DNA of 15,915 nt from Candidatus Aenigmatarchaeota archaeon. Its GTDB lineage: Archaea > Aenigmatarchaeota > Aenigmatarchaeia > CG10238-14. This document shows positions 1 through 6,966 of this stretch, in pieces. Below the pieces are notes generated by a model that ran no database searches, had not been told where the DNA came from, and saw only the letters and a list, made by a program, of their open reading frames with translations. The stretch's first letter is position 1. Every line of letters begins with the position of its first letter. The stretch is from assembly GCA_030672375.1 (NCBI GenBank), contig DAOVGP010000013.1:1-15915 (forward strand). The letters are read 5' to 3'. The position numbers were made by a program, and so were the translations under genes.

Positions 1-584
1 CAAAAGCTCCTCACAAGTTTTTTGCTGCGGGTTGTGGTGATATCATCGCTAAAAAAACTTCTATATTAGACTGGCAACTTGCAAGGTATGAAAAGAATGA
101 GACTTACGATGATTATGCTGCTAATCTAGCTTATTTGTCTGCGGATCTGATTATCAAGAATGCAAAGGATTATGATAAAGATTACAAATCTTCGATTAAA
201 CTTTTACTAAAAACTTTGATAACTTGTGGCATTGCTATGATAATAACAGAATCTTCAAGACCTTGTTCAGGAGCAGAGCATATGTTCTGTCATACCATAG
301 ATAAGTTATTCCCTGAAAACAAAGCATTGCATGGAGAAAAGGTTGCTCTTGGAACTTACATCATGTCTTTCCTACACGGTATAGATCATGAAGAAATTAG
401 AGATGCCTTAGTCTCTTACAAGTTACCGACCAATTGTAAAGAAATCAACATTCCATCCGGAATACTCATAAATGCTTTGGCAACAGCACACAAAGCAAGA
501 AGTGATAATAGATATACGATATTGAGAAATGGAATCAAAAAAGATATTGCTGAAAAAGCTTTGAAGAAGTTAGAAATTATTTAG
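1..584 (+). CDS. egsA: glycerol-1-phosphate dehydrogenase, C-terminal part (5' end outside window)
   Basis: The reading frame is open from base 3 and gives about 193 residues. The family is about 350 residues long, so roughly the N-terminal half lies off the left edge. Known role: NAD(P)H-dependent reduction of dihydroxyacetone phosphate to sn-glycerol-1-phosphate, the backbone of archaeal membrane lipids, in the cytosol. The fragment shows GCGDIIAKKTSILDW near its beginning, then SGAEHMFCH and LHGEKVALG. By comparison with the iron/zinc alcohol dehydrogenase superfamily, the Asp of GCGD and the His of GAEH and LHGE are the expected metal ligands, and all are present. The stop lies 2 nt from the stop of the convergent nucleotidyltransferase gene, with a run of six T just after it. 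A bacterial AraM-type paralogue is the alternative, but the archaeal context favours EgsA. Confidence 0.9.
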   Translation, partial: KAPHKFFAAGCGDIIAKKTSILDWQLARYEKNETYDDYAANLAYLSADLIIKNAKDYDKDYKSSIKLLLKTLITCGIAMIITESSRPCSGAEHMFCHTIDKLFPENKALHGEKVALGTYIMSFLHGIDHEEIRDALVSYKLPTNCKEINIPSGILINALATAHKARSDNRYTILRNGIKKDIAEKALKKLEII

Positions 585-586
585 CT

Positions 587-1363
587 CTATTTTTTAATAG
601 ATTTCAATTTTCTTCCCATTGATTTTATTTTATCTGCAATCATATGTGATATCGGAATCTTAGCCCATTTCAAATCAAAATGATCATCGATCTCAATCCA
701 AGGTTCATCCTCGACATTCACATACGTGATAGGATAATTCTGTCTTGCTAATTGATCTATAGCTTCTTGAAACCAACCGTGTGGTCCTCTCTTTTGAATT
801 ATACCTTCTATCGTATCAAGGAAAGCTTTGCCACCCTCTTTATTGAACTTCGTTATTCCTATATCTTCACCAAATGCTTGAGAGGGATCCATCTGTTTTG
901 TGACGGAACAGATTCTTCCATTGTCAACTTTGACTTTCATTTCTTCACTACCTAAAGTCCCTTCTCCATCTACTGCAATTACGATACGCCCGCGCTTCTT
1001 CAACATCTTTGATATGATTGATGGGGAAAACATATCGTCTGCGTTTATAAGAATGAAATTTTGACCGAGTAATTCTTGACTAGCTAGAAAAACACTATAC
1101 ATATTTTCAGTACAATGGTAATCCTCGCTATGGCAATAAGATACATTCAACCCCCACTTAGAACCAGAACCAACATAATCTTTTATCAATTCGTCTCGAT
1201 AACCTGTAACGATTACGACATCTTTTATTTTACATTTTTTTAAGTTTGATAGAATGTGTCCAAGTATAGGCTTATCTCTTATCTTTATTAGAGTCTTAGG
1301 AATGCGATCGGTTATTGGCTTTAAACGTTTCCCGATTCCTGCAGCTAGAATCAACGCCTTCAT
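587..1363 (-). CDS. LicC/choline-phosphate-cytidylyltransferase-like nucleotidyltransferase
   Basis: A complete 258-residue protein. The N-terminus MKALILAAGIGKRLKPITD with a following PKTL is the NTP-binding signature of sugar-phosphate nucleotidyltransferases (Rossmann-like GT-A fold). A central NADD (about residue 108) is a likely Mg site. The NMYSVFLA segment and the late WIEIDDHFDL segment resemble LicC-type enzymes, which load phosphocholine, aminoethylphosphonate or inositol phosphate onto CTP. The substrate cannot be read from the sequence. Next to glycerol-1-phosphate dehydrogenase and a prenyl synthase homologue, a CDP-activated polar headgroup for lipids is a reasonable guess, and a surface sugar is the alternative. 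The ATG is preceded by GAGGTT, a good ribosome binding site. The gene is convergent with egsA and divergent from the prenyl synthase gene. Confidence 0.8.
   Translation of the reverse strand: MKALILAAGIGKRLKPITDRIPKTLIKIRDKPILGHILSNLKKCKIKDVVIVTGYRDELIKDYVGSGSKWGLNVSYCHSEDYHCTENMYSVFLASQELLGQNFILINADDMFSPSIISKMLKKRGRIVIAVDGEGTLGSEEMKVKVDNGRICSVTKQMDPSQAFGEDIGITKFNKEGGKAFLDTIEGIIQKRGPHGWFQEAIDQLARQNYPITYVNVEDEPWIEIDDHFDLKWAKIPISHMIADKIKSMGRKLKSIKK
590..595 (+). terminator. T-tract terminator after egsA
   Basis: A run of six T follows the egsA stop directly, within the 3' end of the convergent nucleotidyltransferase gene. Archaeal intrinsic termination needs only a U-rich tract, so this is a plausible stop site for + strand transcription. 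There is no strong hairpin. Confidence 0.35.
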
Positions 1364-1510
1364 AACCTCAACATTAAAGAGTTAACTATAAAAACATTTC
1401 TGAATCTTATATTTAAATAAATCTATTCCCTGACTTATTTATCCAGGAATATAAAAGTTTTAAAAGCATTTTAAAAAAAGAGGAATAATATAGAACCTAA
1501 CGGTGGAAAC
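1364..1510. promoter_or_regulatory. divergent promoter region, nucleotidyltransferase / prenyl synthase
   Basis: A 147-nt AT-rich gap between divergent genes. TATA-like stretches are visible at about 1409-1423 (TATATTTAAATAAA) and 1451-1464 (ATATAAAAGTTTTA). The second could serve the + strand gene, and the first could serve either direction. A GGTGG sits at 1502-1506, four bases before the GTG start at 1511, and supports that start. No other ORF or inverted repeat stands out. Confidence 0.5.
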
Positions 1511-2698
1511 GTGGGTATTAAAAAAAGTCAAATTTTGAGAATGTTGTTCAAGAGTCGCAAGGGTCTTTCTCAAATCAAAAAGTACAACAAAAAAGCAAAA
1601 GAATTCTGGAAGATTAAAGAAGATGAAATGACAAATGAAATTTCAAATTTAATAAATTCTAGTTCTGATCAAAAACTTTCTACAATGAGTAGAAATTATG
1701 CAAAAAAAATTGGTTTTGAACAAATTATCTGTAATGAAGATGAAATAGATGAATTCAGAAGGATTCTAAGACATTTTGGAAAAGATATCGTTATACAAGA
1801 TTTTGTGAGATACGGAACCAGAACAGGATTTCTAACAGTAGTCATTGCTCCTGCGTTAGCTGCAGCGGAAGGTATAGGGGATATCGATGAAGAAGTAATA
1901 AGTGAATGGTTGTATGGAGTAGGAATATGCTTACCAGTGAGTGCTGATATAGCTGATTCCGTCTTAGATAAAGAAGTTCTTAAGCATCCTTTAATTCCTT
2001 TCAAAACGTGGGTTATTGCTCATAAACTAGGCGCTGCCATAATCTTCTACATAGGACTGAAACATCTTGAAAACATTAAAACTGGAAATGAGGATATCGA
2101 CAAAAGAATCATAAAAAGGTTAGCAGAAGGACTAGAGAATGTATGCCACAAACAGAGGATGGATTATGAAGCTCAATCATCACCCAAAACTTCATTACGC
2201 CTGATAGAGAAAATCTATGATGGAAAAATATGTGAAATCGAGGGAACTGTATTCGGTACATTGCCGTCTGAAAAATTAGATATCATTAAAATATTCGAAC
2301 AAGGAGCACGCGCTTTAGCTGGCGAGTTACAAGTAGTTGATGATATAGAAGACTTACTGGGGGATTCTAACTTTGGTAAGGAACCGAGTATCCCAAACCC
2401 TTCCTTTTTCTTAACGTATAGCATAGACATTTGGAACAAAGGAGAGAGAGATATTAAAAAAATTATGGAAGAAGCGATTAAAAGAACTTTAGATAGAGGT
2501 GAAAAATACCATGAAAAGGTGGTGGGAGCCTTCGATAAGTTACCAAAGAATTTTTCTACTAGATCGTTCTTTGAGTTGACCCTTTGGTACTATAACAGAG
2601 TCCTAAAGGATATAGGCAAGCAATTCCTTAAAGGGGATACTTATCCTGACGTAATACCAAAACTAAGAAAAATATTGAAACTTTCTGAGGCTGAATGA
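1511..2698 (+). CDS. trans-isoprenyl diphosphate synthase homologue with degenerate first Asp-rich motif
   Basis: 395 residues, longer than the usual 300-350 because of a Lys-rich N-terminal stretch of about 60 residues. The C-terminal half matches polyprenyl synthetases: KQRMDYE (standing for GQxxDL), DGKICEIEG, and QVVDDIEDLLGD with an intact DDxxD at residues 277-281, followed by FGKEPS. The first Asp motif is unusual: where DDxxD plus Arg pairs are expected, residues 145-149 read ADIAD, followed by SVLDKE, so its first Asp is Ala and the RR is missing. The KR-RP segment of active synthases is also not evident. It may be an inactive or regulatory partner subunit, or an enzyme with another substrate (ComQ-like proteins also diverge). 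The GTG start is backed by GGTGG. It is co-directional with the TIM-barrel gene 4 nt downstream. Confidence 0.7.
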   Translation: MGIKKSQILRMLFKSRKGLSQIKKYNKKAKEFWKIKEDEMTNEISNLINSSSDQKLSTMSRNYAKKIGFEQIICNEDEIDEFRRILRHFGKDIVIQDFVRYGTRTGFLTVVIAPALAAAEGIGDIDEEVISEWLYGVGICLPVSADIADSVLDKEVLKHPLIPFKTWVIAHKLGAAIIFYIGLKHLENIKTGNEDIDKRIIKRLAEGLENVCHKQRMDYEAQSSPKTSLRLIEKIYDGKICEIEGTVFGTLPSEKLDIIKIFEQGARALAGELQVVDDIEDLLGDSNFGKEPSIPNPSFFLTYSIDIWNKGERDIKKIMEEAIKRTLDRGEKYHEKVVGAFDKLPKNFSTRSFFELTLWYYNRVLKDIGKQFLKGDTYPDVIPKLRKILKLSEAE

Positions 2699-2702
2699 TT
2701 CC

Positions 2703-3536
2703 ATGAAATTTGGCTTATCAATGACTATACTGTTTAGAGAATTTAATGAGCTGTGGCAAAAAGTAGAGAGGATAGACAAAGTTTACCTAAACCTCGTCGA
2801 TACCCTGTCAAAATTCTCAGTGGAACATGGATTTAAATTTATTGAAATCGATTCATTCGGTCCGTTCAATTCAGAAGTTCTTAATATAATCAAAGATGAT
2901 ATTAAGGAAAGACTCAAGGATTTCGATGAAATTGTATTTCATTTACCTTCATGGGAAATTAACATATCTGCCTATGAAAAGGCGGTGAGAGAAAAATCGA
3001 TTGAAGAAACAAAGAAAAACATTAAAATAGCTAAATATATCGGAGCTAAAAAACTCGTGTTGCACCCTGGCTCTTTTGGTTCATCCCCATACTTTTATGC
3101 TTTATTCCCAGAAGTAGTAAGAAAAATTTGTAAAGACAGTGTCAATGAATTAATTTCTTTTTCCAAAAAACTTGGCTTAGAAGTATGTCTGGAAAATCTA
3201 CCTTTTGGGGCACCTTTTTTTAGAAAACCAGATGAATTCGATTATTTCATTAAAAAGGGAGTTTTCTTAACCTTAGATACAGCTCATGCTATAACTGCTG
3301 GTATAGATCCTGTTGTTTTCATAGATAGATTCCAGAAAAAAATTAAACACGTCCACTTGGTTGATGGATTCAAAGGAAGAGAAGATTATCATTATGCTAT
3401 CGGAAGTGGGGAATTGAATTATACAAGATTTTTGAATAAATTGATAGATATTGGTTACGAAGAAATTATAATCTTAGAATTAATGACCAGAGATGATGTG
3501 ATCAAAAGTATGAATTTGTTGAAAGATTATCTTTAA
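2703..3536 (+). CDS. TIM-barrel sugar phosphate isomerase/epimerase-like (AP endonuclease 2 family)
   Basis: 277 residues. The pattern is that of the xylose-isomerase-like/endonuclease-IV TIM-barrel family: FHLPSWEINIS, an LVLHPGSFGS strand end, CLENLPFG, LTLDTAHA, HVHLVDGFKG with nearby HYAIGSGELNY, and a final IILELMTRD. The His, Glu and Asp residues at these strand ends are the usual divalent-metal ligands of the family (H of LHPG, E of LEN, D of LDTAH, H of HVHL, E of LEL). The substrate is unknown; members act on sugars, sugar phosphates, inositols or abasic DNA. The gene begins 4 nt after the prenyl synthase homologue and so probably shares its transcript. Its stop lies one base from the stop of the convergent uS5 gene. 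Confidence 0.8.
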   Translation: MKFGLSMTILFREFNELWQKVERIDKVYLNLVDTLSKFSVEHGFKFIEIDSFGPFNSEVLNIIKDDIKERLKDFDEIVFHLPSWEINISAYEKAVREKSIEETKKNIKIAKYIGAKKLVLHPGSFGSSPYFYALFPEVVRKICKDSVNELISFSKKLGLEVCLENLPFGAPFFRKPDEFDYFIKKGVFLTLDTAHAITAGIDPVVFIDRFQKKIKHVHLVDGFKGREDYHYAIGSGELNYTRFLNKLIDIGYEEIIILELMTRDDVIKSMNLLKDYL

Positions 3537-3537
3537 T

Positions 3538-4428
3538 CTACTCGCCAGTTCTGTAGGCATGTAAATTCTTAAGAGCATAGAAAACAGCTTTAATAAGATT
3601 AAACCTTGTTCCTGTATCGCCCAGAGTTCTACTCCAGATATCCTTTATCCCTGCCAATTGGAGAATTTTCTTGCTTTCATTATCAACTACCAAACCAACA
3701 CCTTTTGGTGCTGGCATCAGAGTAACCCTAACAGATCCAGACTTTCCTTGTGTCTTGAAAGGAATTGAATGGGGTTCACCACACTCACATTCCCATGAAC
3801 CACAACCTCTAGAAACTTTTATTACGTTCAATTTTGCCTTCTCAATCGCCTTCCTGATTGCGTGAACACTTTCCTTTCCACTACCCTTCGCTACACCAAC
3901 TATACCATCTCTATTCCCAACGATTGCAAATGCTGTAGAACTAAACCTTCTCCCTGACCTGTGCATCTTGGCAGAAATTCGTATAGGAGTTCTTTCAATC
4001 CCACCACCCTTTCCAGGCCTACCTCCGATAAACACGAGTTTATTCTCCAAGTTTGAGATGAGTGCATCGACGATCTCAGGTTCTTTTATCTTAATTCCTT
4101 TGTCTAGTATCTCGTTTATATCTTTTATCTCCCCTCTCATGACTGCTTTTCCAAGTTTTGTCCTTGGTATCCATCCGACTAATTCTCTTTTTACCCTGAC
4201 AACCTCTTTTGGTTTCTCGGGTATTTTTATAACTTCCTCTTTTATTTCCTTAGGTTTTTCTTTTACTTTCTCTTCCTTGGATTTTTTCTCAGGTTTCTTT
4301 ATTTTTTTCTTTGGTTTCTCGACTTTTTTCTTCGGCTTTTCAATTTTTTTCTTTAATTTCTTCTCAGTTTTCTTTGAAACCTTTTTCTTAACCTTCTTTT
4401 TTAGTTTTTTTTCTACTTTCTTAGCCAT
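3538..4428 (-). CDS. rps5: 30S ribosomal protein uS5 with a long Lys-rich N-terminal extension
   Basis: 296 residues, against about 200-215 for most archaeal uS5. From about residue 83 it is a clear uS5: GWIPRTKLGKAV, the SGRRFSSTAFAIVGN stretch of the S5 dsRNA-binding domain, GVAKGSGKE, the archaeal RGCGSWECECGEPHSIPF, and the C-terminal S5 fold ending LHAYRTGE. Residues 1-80 are almost entirely Lys, Glu, Pro and Val, with tandem EKPKKK units around residues 30-46; the extension is probably disordered and rRNA-binding. The protein belongs to the small-subunit decoding/mRNA entry region. It is the last gene of the uS8-to-uS5 unit and starts 4 nt after uL18 with AAAGGT upstream. The usual downstream neighbours uL30 and uL15 are absent. 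Confidence 0.96.
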   Translation of the reverse strand: MAKKVEKKLKKKVKKKVSKKTEKKLKKKIEKPKKKVEKPKKKIKKPEKKSKEEKVKEKPKEIKEEVIKIPEKPKEVVRVKRELVGWIPRTKLGKAVMRGEIKDINEILDKGIKIKEPEIVDALISNLENKLVFIGGRPGKGGGIERTPIRISAKMHRSGRRFSSTAFAIVGNRDGIVGVAKGSGKESVHAIRKAIEKAKLNVIKVSRGCGSWECECGEPHSIPFKTQGKSGSVRVTLMPAPKGVGLVVDNESKKILQLAGIKDIWSRTLGDTGTRFNLIKAVFYALKNLHAYRTGE

Positions 4429-4432
4429 GCAA

Positions 4433-4996
4433 TTAACCTTTGATTATTTTAGACTTCACTTCTTCAAACATTTCAGGTAATTTTTCAGGTTTTGAAATCG
4501 TAAATTGTTTTTTGTATTTTTTTGTATCTTTTTTAAGTTTTTGTGCATACTCTATTATGTGATTTCCTCTTATTCTATCTTCAGATGGAAAGACTTCAGG
4601 AGAATGAGGAATCGATAAACCACCATCCAATGCACCTTTCAACACAGCGTAGATTTTAGATCCTTTCACGCTCCTACATAATCCTATATCGAATATAGCT
4701 GATTTGATATTTTTTTTCAAAGCTCTTTTTCCGATTAAGAGTCCTACAAGATAGGCAGATGGTGTATTTGCAGAGCCAGTCCAACCAAATTTTTTCAAGT
4801 CTTGTGAGGAAGCAGAAACTAATATCTTGTCGCCTTTAATATCATAATCGATGATTTGTACCCTAACATGTTTTAAGGATCTTCTCACAACCAACCTCAA
4901 TTTTTTAGATGTGAGTAACCTCAACCTCTTCCTGTAATCTGTCTTTTCTGTTCTTCTTCGCTTGAATGGAATTCTATACCTAGGCCCCTTCTTCAT
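4433..4996 (-). CDS. rpl18: 50S ribosomal protein uL18
   Basis: 187 residues, normal for archaeal/eukaryotic-type uL18 (5S rRNA-binding, central protuberance). Supporting segments: MKKGPRYRIPFKRRRTEKTDYRKRL at the start, VVRRSLKHVRVQI, the GWTGSANTPSAYLVGLLIGKRA core, ALDGGLSIPHSPEVFPSEDRIRG, and HIIEYAQKL. The start overlaps the end of eL19 by 17 nt. A GAGG eight bases before the ATG, inside the eL19 gene, supports this start and suggests translational coupling. Confidence 0.96.
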   Translation of the reverse strand: MKKGPRYRIPFKRRRTEKTDYRKRLRLLTSKKLRLVVRRSLKHVRVQIIDYDIKGDKILVSASSQDLKKFGWTGSANTPSAYLVGLLIGKRALKKNIKSAIFDIGLCRSVKGSKIYAVLKGALDGGLSIPHSPEVFPSEDRIRGNHIIEYAQKLKKDTKKYKKQFTISKPEKLPEMFEEVKSKIIKG

Positions 4997-5420
4997 GTAA
5001 AAATCCTCTTTTTTTTAGATGTAACTTCAAGTGTGACCTACTCCTGAACGCACCACTCTTTGCTAGCATGTAAGTTTTTCTGTAAGTGCTACTATCGATA
5101 GTCCCGTTGTCTCTTAGTTCTTTCAACATTCTTCTCAGAGGTCTGATCGTGTTCATCCATCTCCTCTTCTTTGGTAATCTTGCATATGAAGAACCCTTTC
5201 TTCTACCAGGTCCTTTTTTTCTTTTTTTAGGATACAGGTCTGGCTTTTTTATCTTGCCTGGCTTAACTTTCATGTAACCATGAGAAATCATCTTTCTTAT
5301 GTCGGCCCTTGTTATAGCATTCTTTATATCTTCTAGATGTTCTGGATCCATGACTATTCGAGACTCGCCGACTTTCAAAATATTGGCTGCTAATTTCCTC
5401 TGTAATGTTAGTCCTCCCAT
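4980..5420 (-). CDS. rpl19e: 50S ribosomal protein eL19
   Basis: 146 residues from the ATG at 5420. This is an archaeal/eukaryotic large-subunit protein with no bacterial counterpart. It begins MGGLTLQRKLAANILKVG and continues with SRIVMDPEHLEDIKNAITRADIR, then the basic PKKRKKGPGRRKGS and RWMNTIRPLRRMLKELRD segments typical of eL19. An in-frame GTG lies three codons upstream at 5429, but that GTG is part of GTGAT, a ribosome binding site placed four bases before ATG 5420, so the shorter start is preferred. A TATA-like box upstream suggests an internal promoter. Confidence 0.95.
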   Translation of the reverse strand: MGGLTLQRKLAANILKVGESRIVMDPEHLEDIKNAITRADIRKMISHGYMKVKPGKIKKPDLYPKKRKKGPGRRKGSSYARLPKKRRWMNTIRPLRRMLKELRDNGTIDSSTYRKTYMLAKSGAFRSRSHLKLHLKKRGFLHEEGA

Positions 5421-5429
5421 TGAAATCAC

Positions 5430-5494
5430 AATAGATACAGTTTGTGGATGAAGCTTATAAATATTTAGTTAAGCGAGATTCCAGTTAAAATAAA
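5430..5494 (-). promoter_or_regulatory. probable internal promoter before eL19
   Basis: The 65-nt gap between eL32 and eL19, the largest in this operon. On the minus strand it reads AAATATTTATAAGC at about 5453-5466, a good archaeal TATA box, about 35-45 nt upstream of the eL19 ATG. eL19-uL18-uS5 could therefore be transcribed on their own as well as by read-through. Confidence 0.5.
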
Positions 5495-5836
5495 TTAAGG
5501 ATTCAAAATTTTAATTTTAAACTCATTGGCTTTTTCTATTATAAGTTTTCTTTTTTTCATCCCGATTTTACTCGATATCCTCCCGGCTTCAGTTATATTA
5601 TCAATCTTTTTTAGGTCATTCAAATTTTGTATCAAAACTTCTTTAAAACCCGATGGATGTAATCCTCTCGTAGACTTTGGGGCACGGTATCCTATCTCAG
5701 GCATAGCCCCTTTAGACTTTTCCTTGACCTTTAATTTGGAATGTAATCCTCTTGGTCTCCTCCAGCTCTTCTTTACTTTTTTAAGATATTTTGATCCTTG
5801 TCTCAAGAATTTTGGTTTTTTTCTCGGATTAACCAT
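5495..5836 (-). CDS. rpl32e: 50S ribosomal protein eL32
   Basis: 113 residues from the ATG at 5836, at the short end of archaeal eL32. Typical segments: FLRQGSKYLKKVKKSWRRPRGLHSK, KGAMPEIGYRAPKSTRGLHPSG, and the C-terminal KRKLIIEKANEFKIKILN. It is an archaeal/eukaryotic-specific protein of the large subunit. A GTG three codons upstream (5845) is in frame, but it belongs to GGTG, a Shine-Dalgarno-like element with a six-base spacer to ATG 5836, so 5836 is the better start. It lies 21 nt after uL6. Confidence 0.95.
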   Translation of the reverse strand: MVNPRKKPKFLRQGSKYLKKVKKSWRRPRGLHSKLKVKEKSKGAMPEIGYRAPKSTRGLHPSGFKEVLIQNLNDLKKIDNITEAGRISSKIGMKKRKLIIEKANEFKIKILNP

Positions 5837-5857
5837 TTTATTCACCTTTCAAATAAA

Positions 5858-6379
5858 CTATCCTTTTTCAACTATGTAAATACCGTCTTGAAAAACGCGC
5901 CTATCGAACTTTGTTATCCTGCATGCTTGCTCTATATTACCGCAAGTTTGTCCAACAGCTTCTTTATCAGTTCCAGTAAGGAATATGTCCTGCCCTTTGA
6001 TTTCAATTTTAGTATCTCCTAATATCTTCGCGACTCTAGGTATATTCTCCCCTAGGAAATTGTTGATTAAGAATTTGTCTCCCTCAACTTTAATAGTAAC
6101 GGGGAAATGTGAATAAACGATTCTCATCTTGAAAGTGTATCCATCTGTAACGCCTTTTATCATGTTTCTCACATGGGCGATGATTGTTCCTGCCATTGCC
6201 CTGACCTTTTTCCTGTCAGAAGGAGAGGATACGACTAGTTTGTTATCTTTCTTTTCAATCTTGATATCATGAAAATATTTAAAAACTCTCTCCAATTCTC
6301 CTTTTGGACCTGAGACCTTTACTTGTTTATTATCTATTTCTATTGTCACATTTTCAGGTATAACCAATTCATTCTCCAT
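5858..6379 (-). CDS. rpl6: 50S ribosomal protein uL6
   Basis: 173 residues from the ATG at 6379. It is a two-domain uL6 near the sarcin-ricin loop. It shows IPENVTIEIDNKQVKVSGPKGELER at the N-terminus, then GTIIAHVRNMIKGVTDGYTFKMRIVYSHFPV in the first domain, and NFLGENIPRVAKI followed by a DIFLTGTDKEAVGQTCGNIEQACRI stretch in the second. GTG 6388 and ATG 6385 are in frame upstream, but the sequence GTGAT lies four bases before ATG 6379, the same arrangement as at uS8 and eL19, so I choose 6379. Confidence 0.94.
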   Translation of the reverse strand: MENELVIPENVTIEIDNKQVKVSGPKGELERVFKYFHDIKIEKKDNKLVVSSPSDRKKVRAMAGTIIAHVRNMIKGVTDGYTFKMRIVYSHFPVTIKVEGDKFLINNFLGENIPRVAKILGDTKIEIKGQDIFLTGTDKEAVGQTCGNIEQACRITKFDRRVFQDGIYIVEKG

Positions 6380-6387
6380 TTTCATCA

Positions 6388-6774
6388 CTAGAAAACGTAT
6401 GCTAAAAGCTTGCCACCTAATCGTTCTTTATTTGCCTCTTCATGGGTCATCACACCCTTAGTCGTGGAAATTAGGAGTATACCAAAACCTCTAGCAGGTA
6501 GGAACCTTTTTTCCCACTTTTCAAATTCTCCTAGTTTCACTGAATATCTGGGTTTTATTACGTTACAATCGTTAACTCTGTTCTTTAGTTGAACTTTGAA
6601 TTTTCCTGACCTACCATCGTCGATGAATTCAAAAACTCCTATAAAACCCTTTTTCTGCATTACTTTTAACACTTCTCTCACTAGACTAGAGGCTGGAGTA
6701 ATGCACTTCTTATTCCCAACTCTTTCAGCGTTCTTTATAGCTGATAAAACATCTGCTAATGTATCGTGTCTCAT
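6388..6774 (-). CDS. rps8: 30S ribosomal protein uS8
   Basis: 128 residues, normal for archaeal uS8, an early-binding protein of the 16S central domain. Typical segments: MRHDTLADVLSAIKNAERVG at the start, VMQKKGFIGVFEFIDDGRSGKF, IKPRYSV, KRFLPARGFGILLISTTKGVMTHEEA, and GGKLLAYVF at the end. GTGAT three bases before the ATG is a convincing ribosome binding site. It is the first gene of the minus-strand ribosomal unit. In most archaea uL5 and uS14 stand immediately upstream, whereas here the unit starts with its own promoter. Confidence 0.96.
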   Translation of the reverse strand: MRHDTLADVLSAIKNAERVGNKKCITPASSLVREVLKVMQKKGFIGVFEFIDDGRSGKFKVQLKNRVNDCNVIKPRYSVKLGEFEKWEKRFLPARGFGILLISTTKGVMTHEEANKERLGGKLLAYVF

Positions 6775-6856
6775 AGTATCACAAATACTACATAGTCTTA
6801 TCTAGTAAAGTTTATTAAGGTTTTAGTTTTAATAGAAATGTCCCTAAAATTATATC
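6775..6856. promoter_or_regulatory. promoter region of the uS8-uS5 operon
   Basis: An AT-rich gap. TTTATTAA at 6811-6818 reads TTAATAAA on the minus strand, about 40 nt before the uS8 ATG. It would place transcription start near 6788 and leave a short leader containing GTGAT. The same box, or TTTTAATAG near 6827, could serve a small + strand ORF beginning at 6857. Confidence 0.45.
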
Positions 6857-6964
6857 ATGAAGCCAAAAACGATAACAATGATAGTTGTGGCAATAATTCT
6901 TGTAGTAATGATTATGTATGTTTACTGGTCTTTAGTGAACCTAATTTTTGGAATGTTTACTTGA
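6857..6964 (+). CDS. possible 35-residue single-span membrane peptide
   Basis: Starting at ATG 6857 the frame encodes 35 residues: MKPKTIT followed by a very hydrophobic stretch (about residues 8-22, Ile/Val/Met/Ala-rich), then YVYWSLVNLIFGMFT. Two lysines before a single predicted membrane helix suggest N-in orientation. The stop lies 2 nt from the 3' end of the opposite-strand tRNA-Gly, so the ORF fills the space between the uS8 promoter and the tRNA almost exactly. There is no Shine-Dalgarno sequence. A TATA-like element 40 nt upstream would allow a short leader. I recognise no family. AT-rich DNA produces hydrophobic chance ORFs, so it remains tentative. Confidence 0.35.
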   Translation: MKPKTITMIVVAIILVVMIMYVYWSLVNLIFGMFT

Positions 6965-6966
6965 AA

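Noticed and set aside
1696..2439. Minus-strand ORFs within the prenyl synthase gene
   Set aside because: Antisense frames; the + strand has intact DDIED and FGK motifs over the same region.
4250..4400. Possible tandem DNA repeat (CTTT/TTTC-rich)
   Set aside because: It is coding sequence for Lys/Pro/Glu repeats of uS5, irregular at DNA level, with no spacers; not CRISPR or a satellite.
3968..4480. 170-aa Phe/Ser-rich + strand ORF
   Set aside because: It is the antisense of the Lys-rich N-terminal extension of uS5; the poly-Phe runs are complement of AAA/AAG codons.
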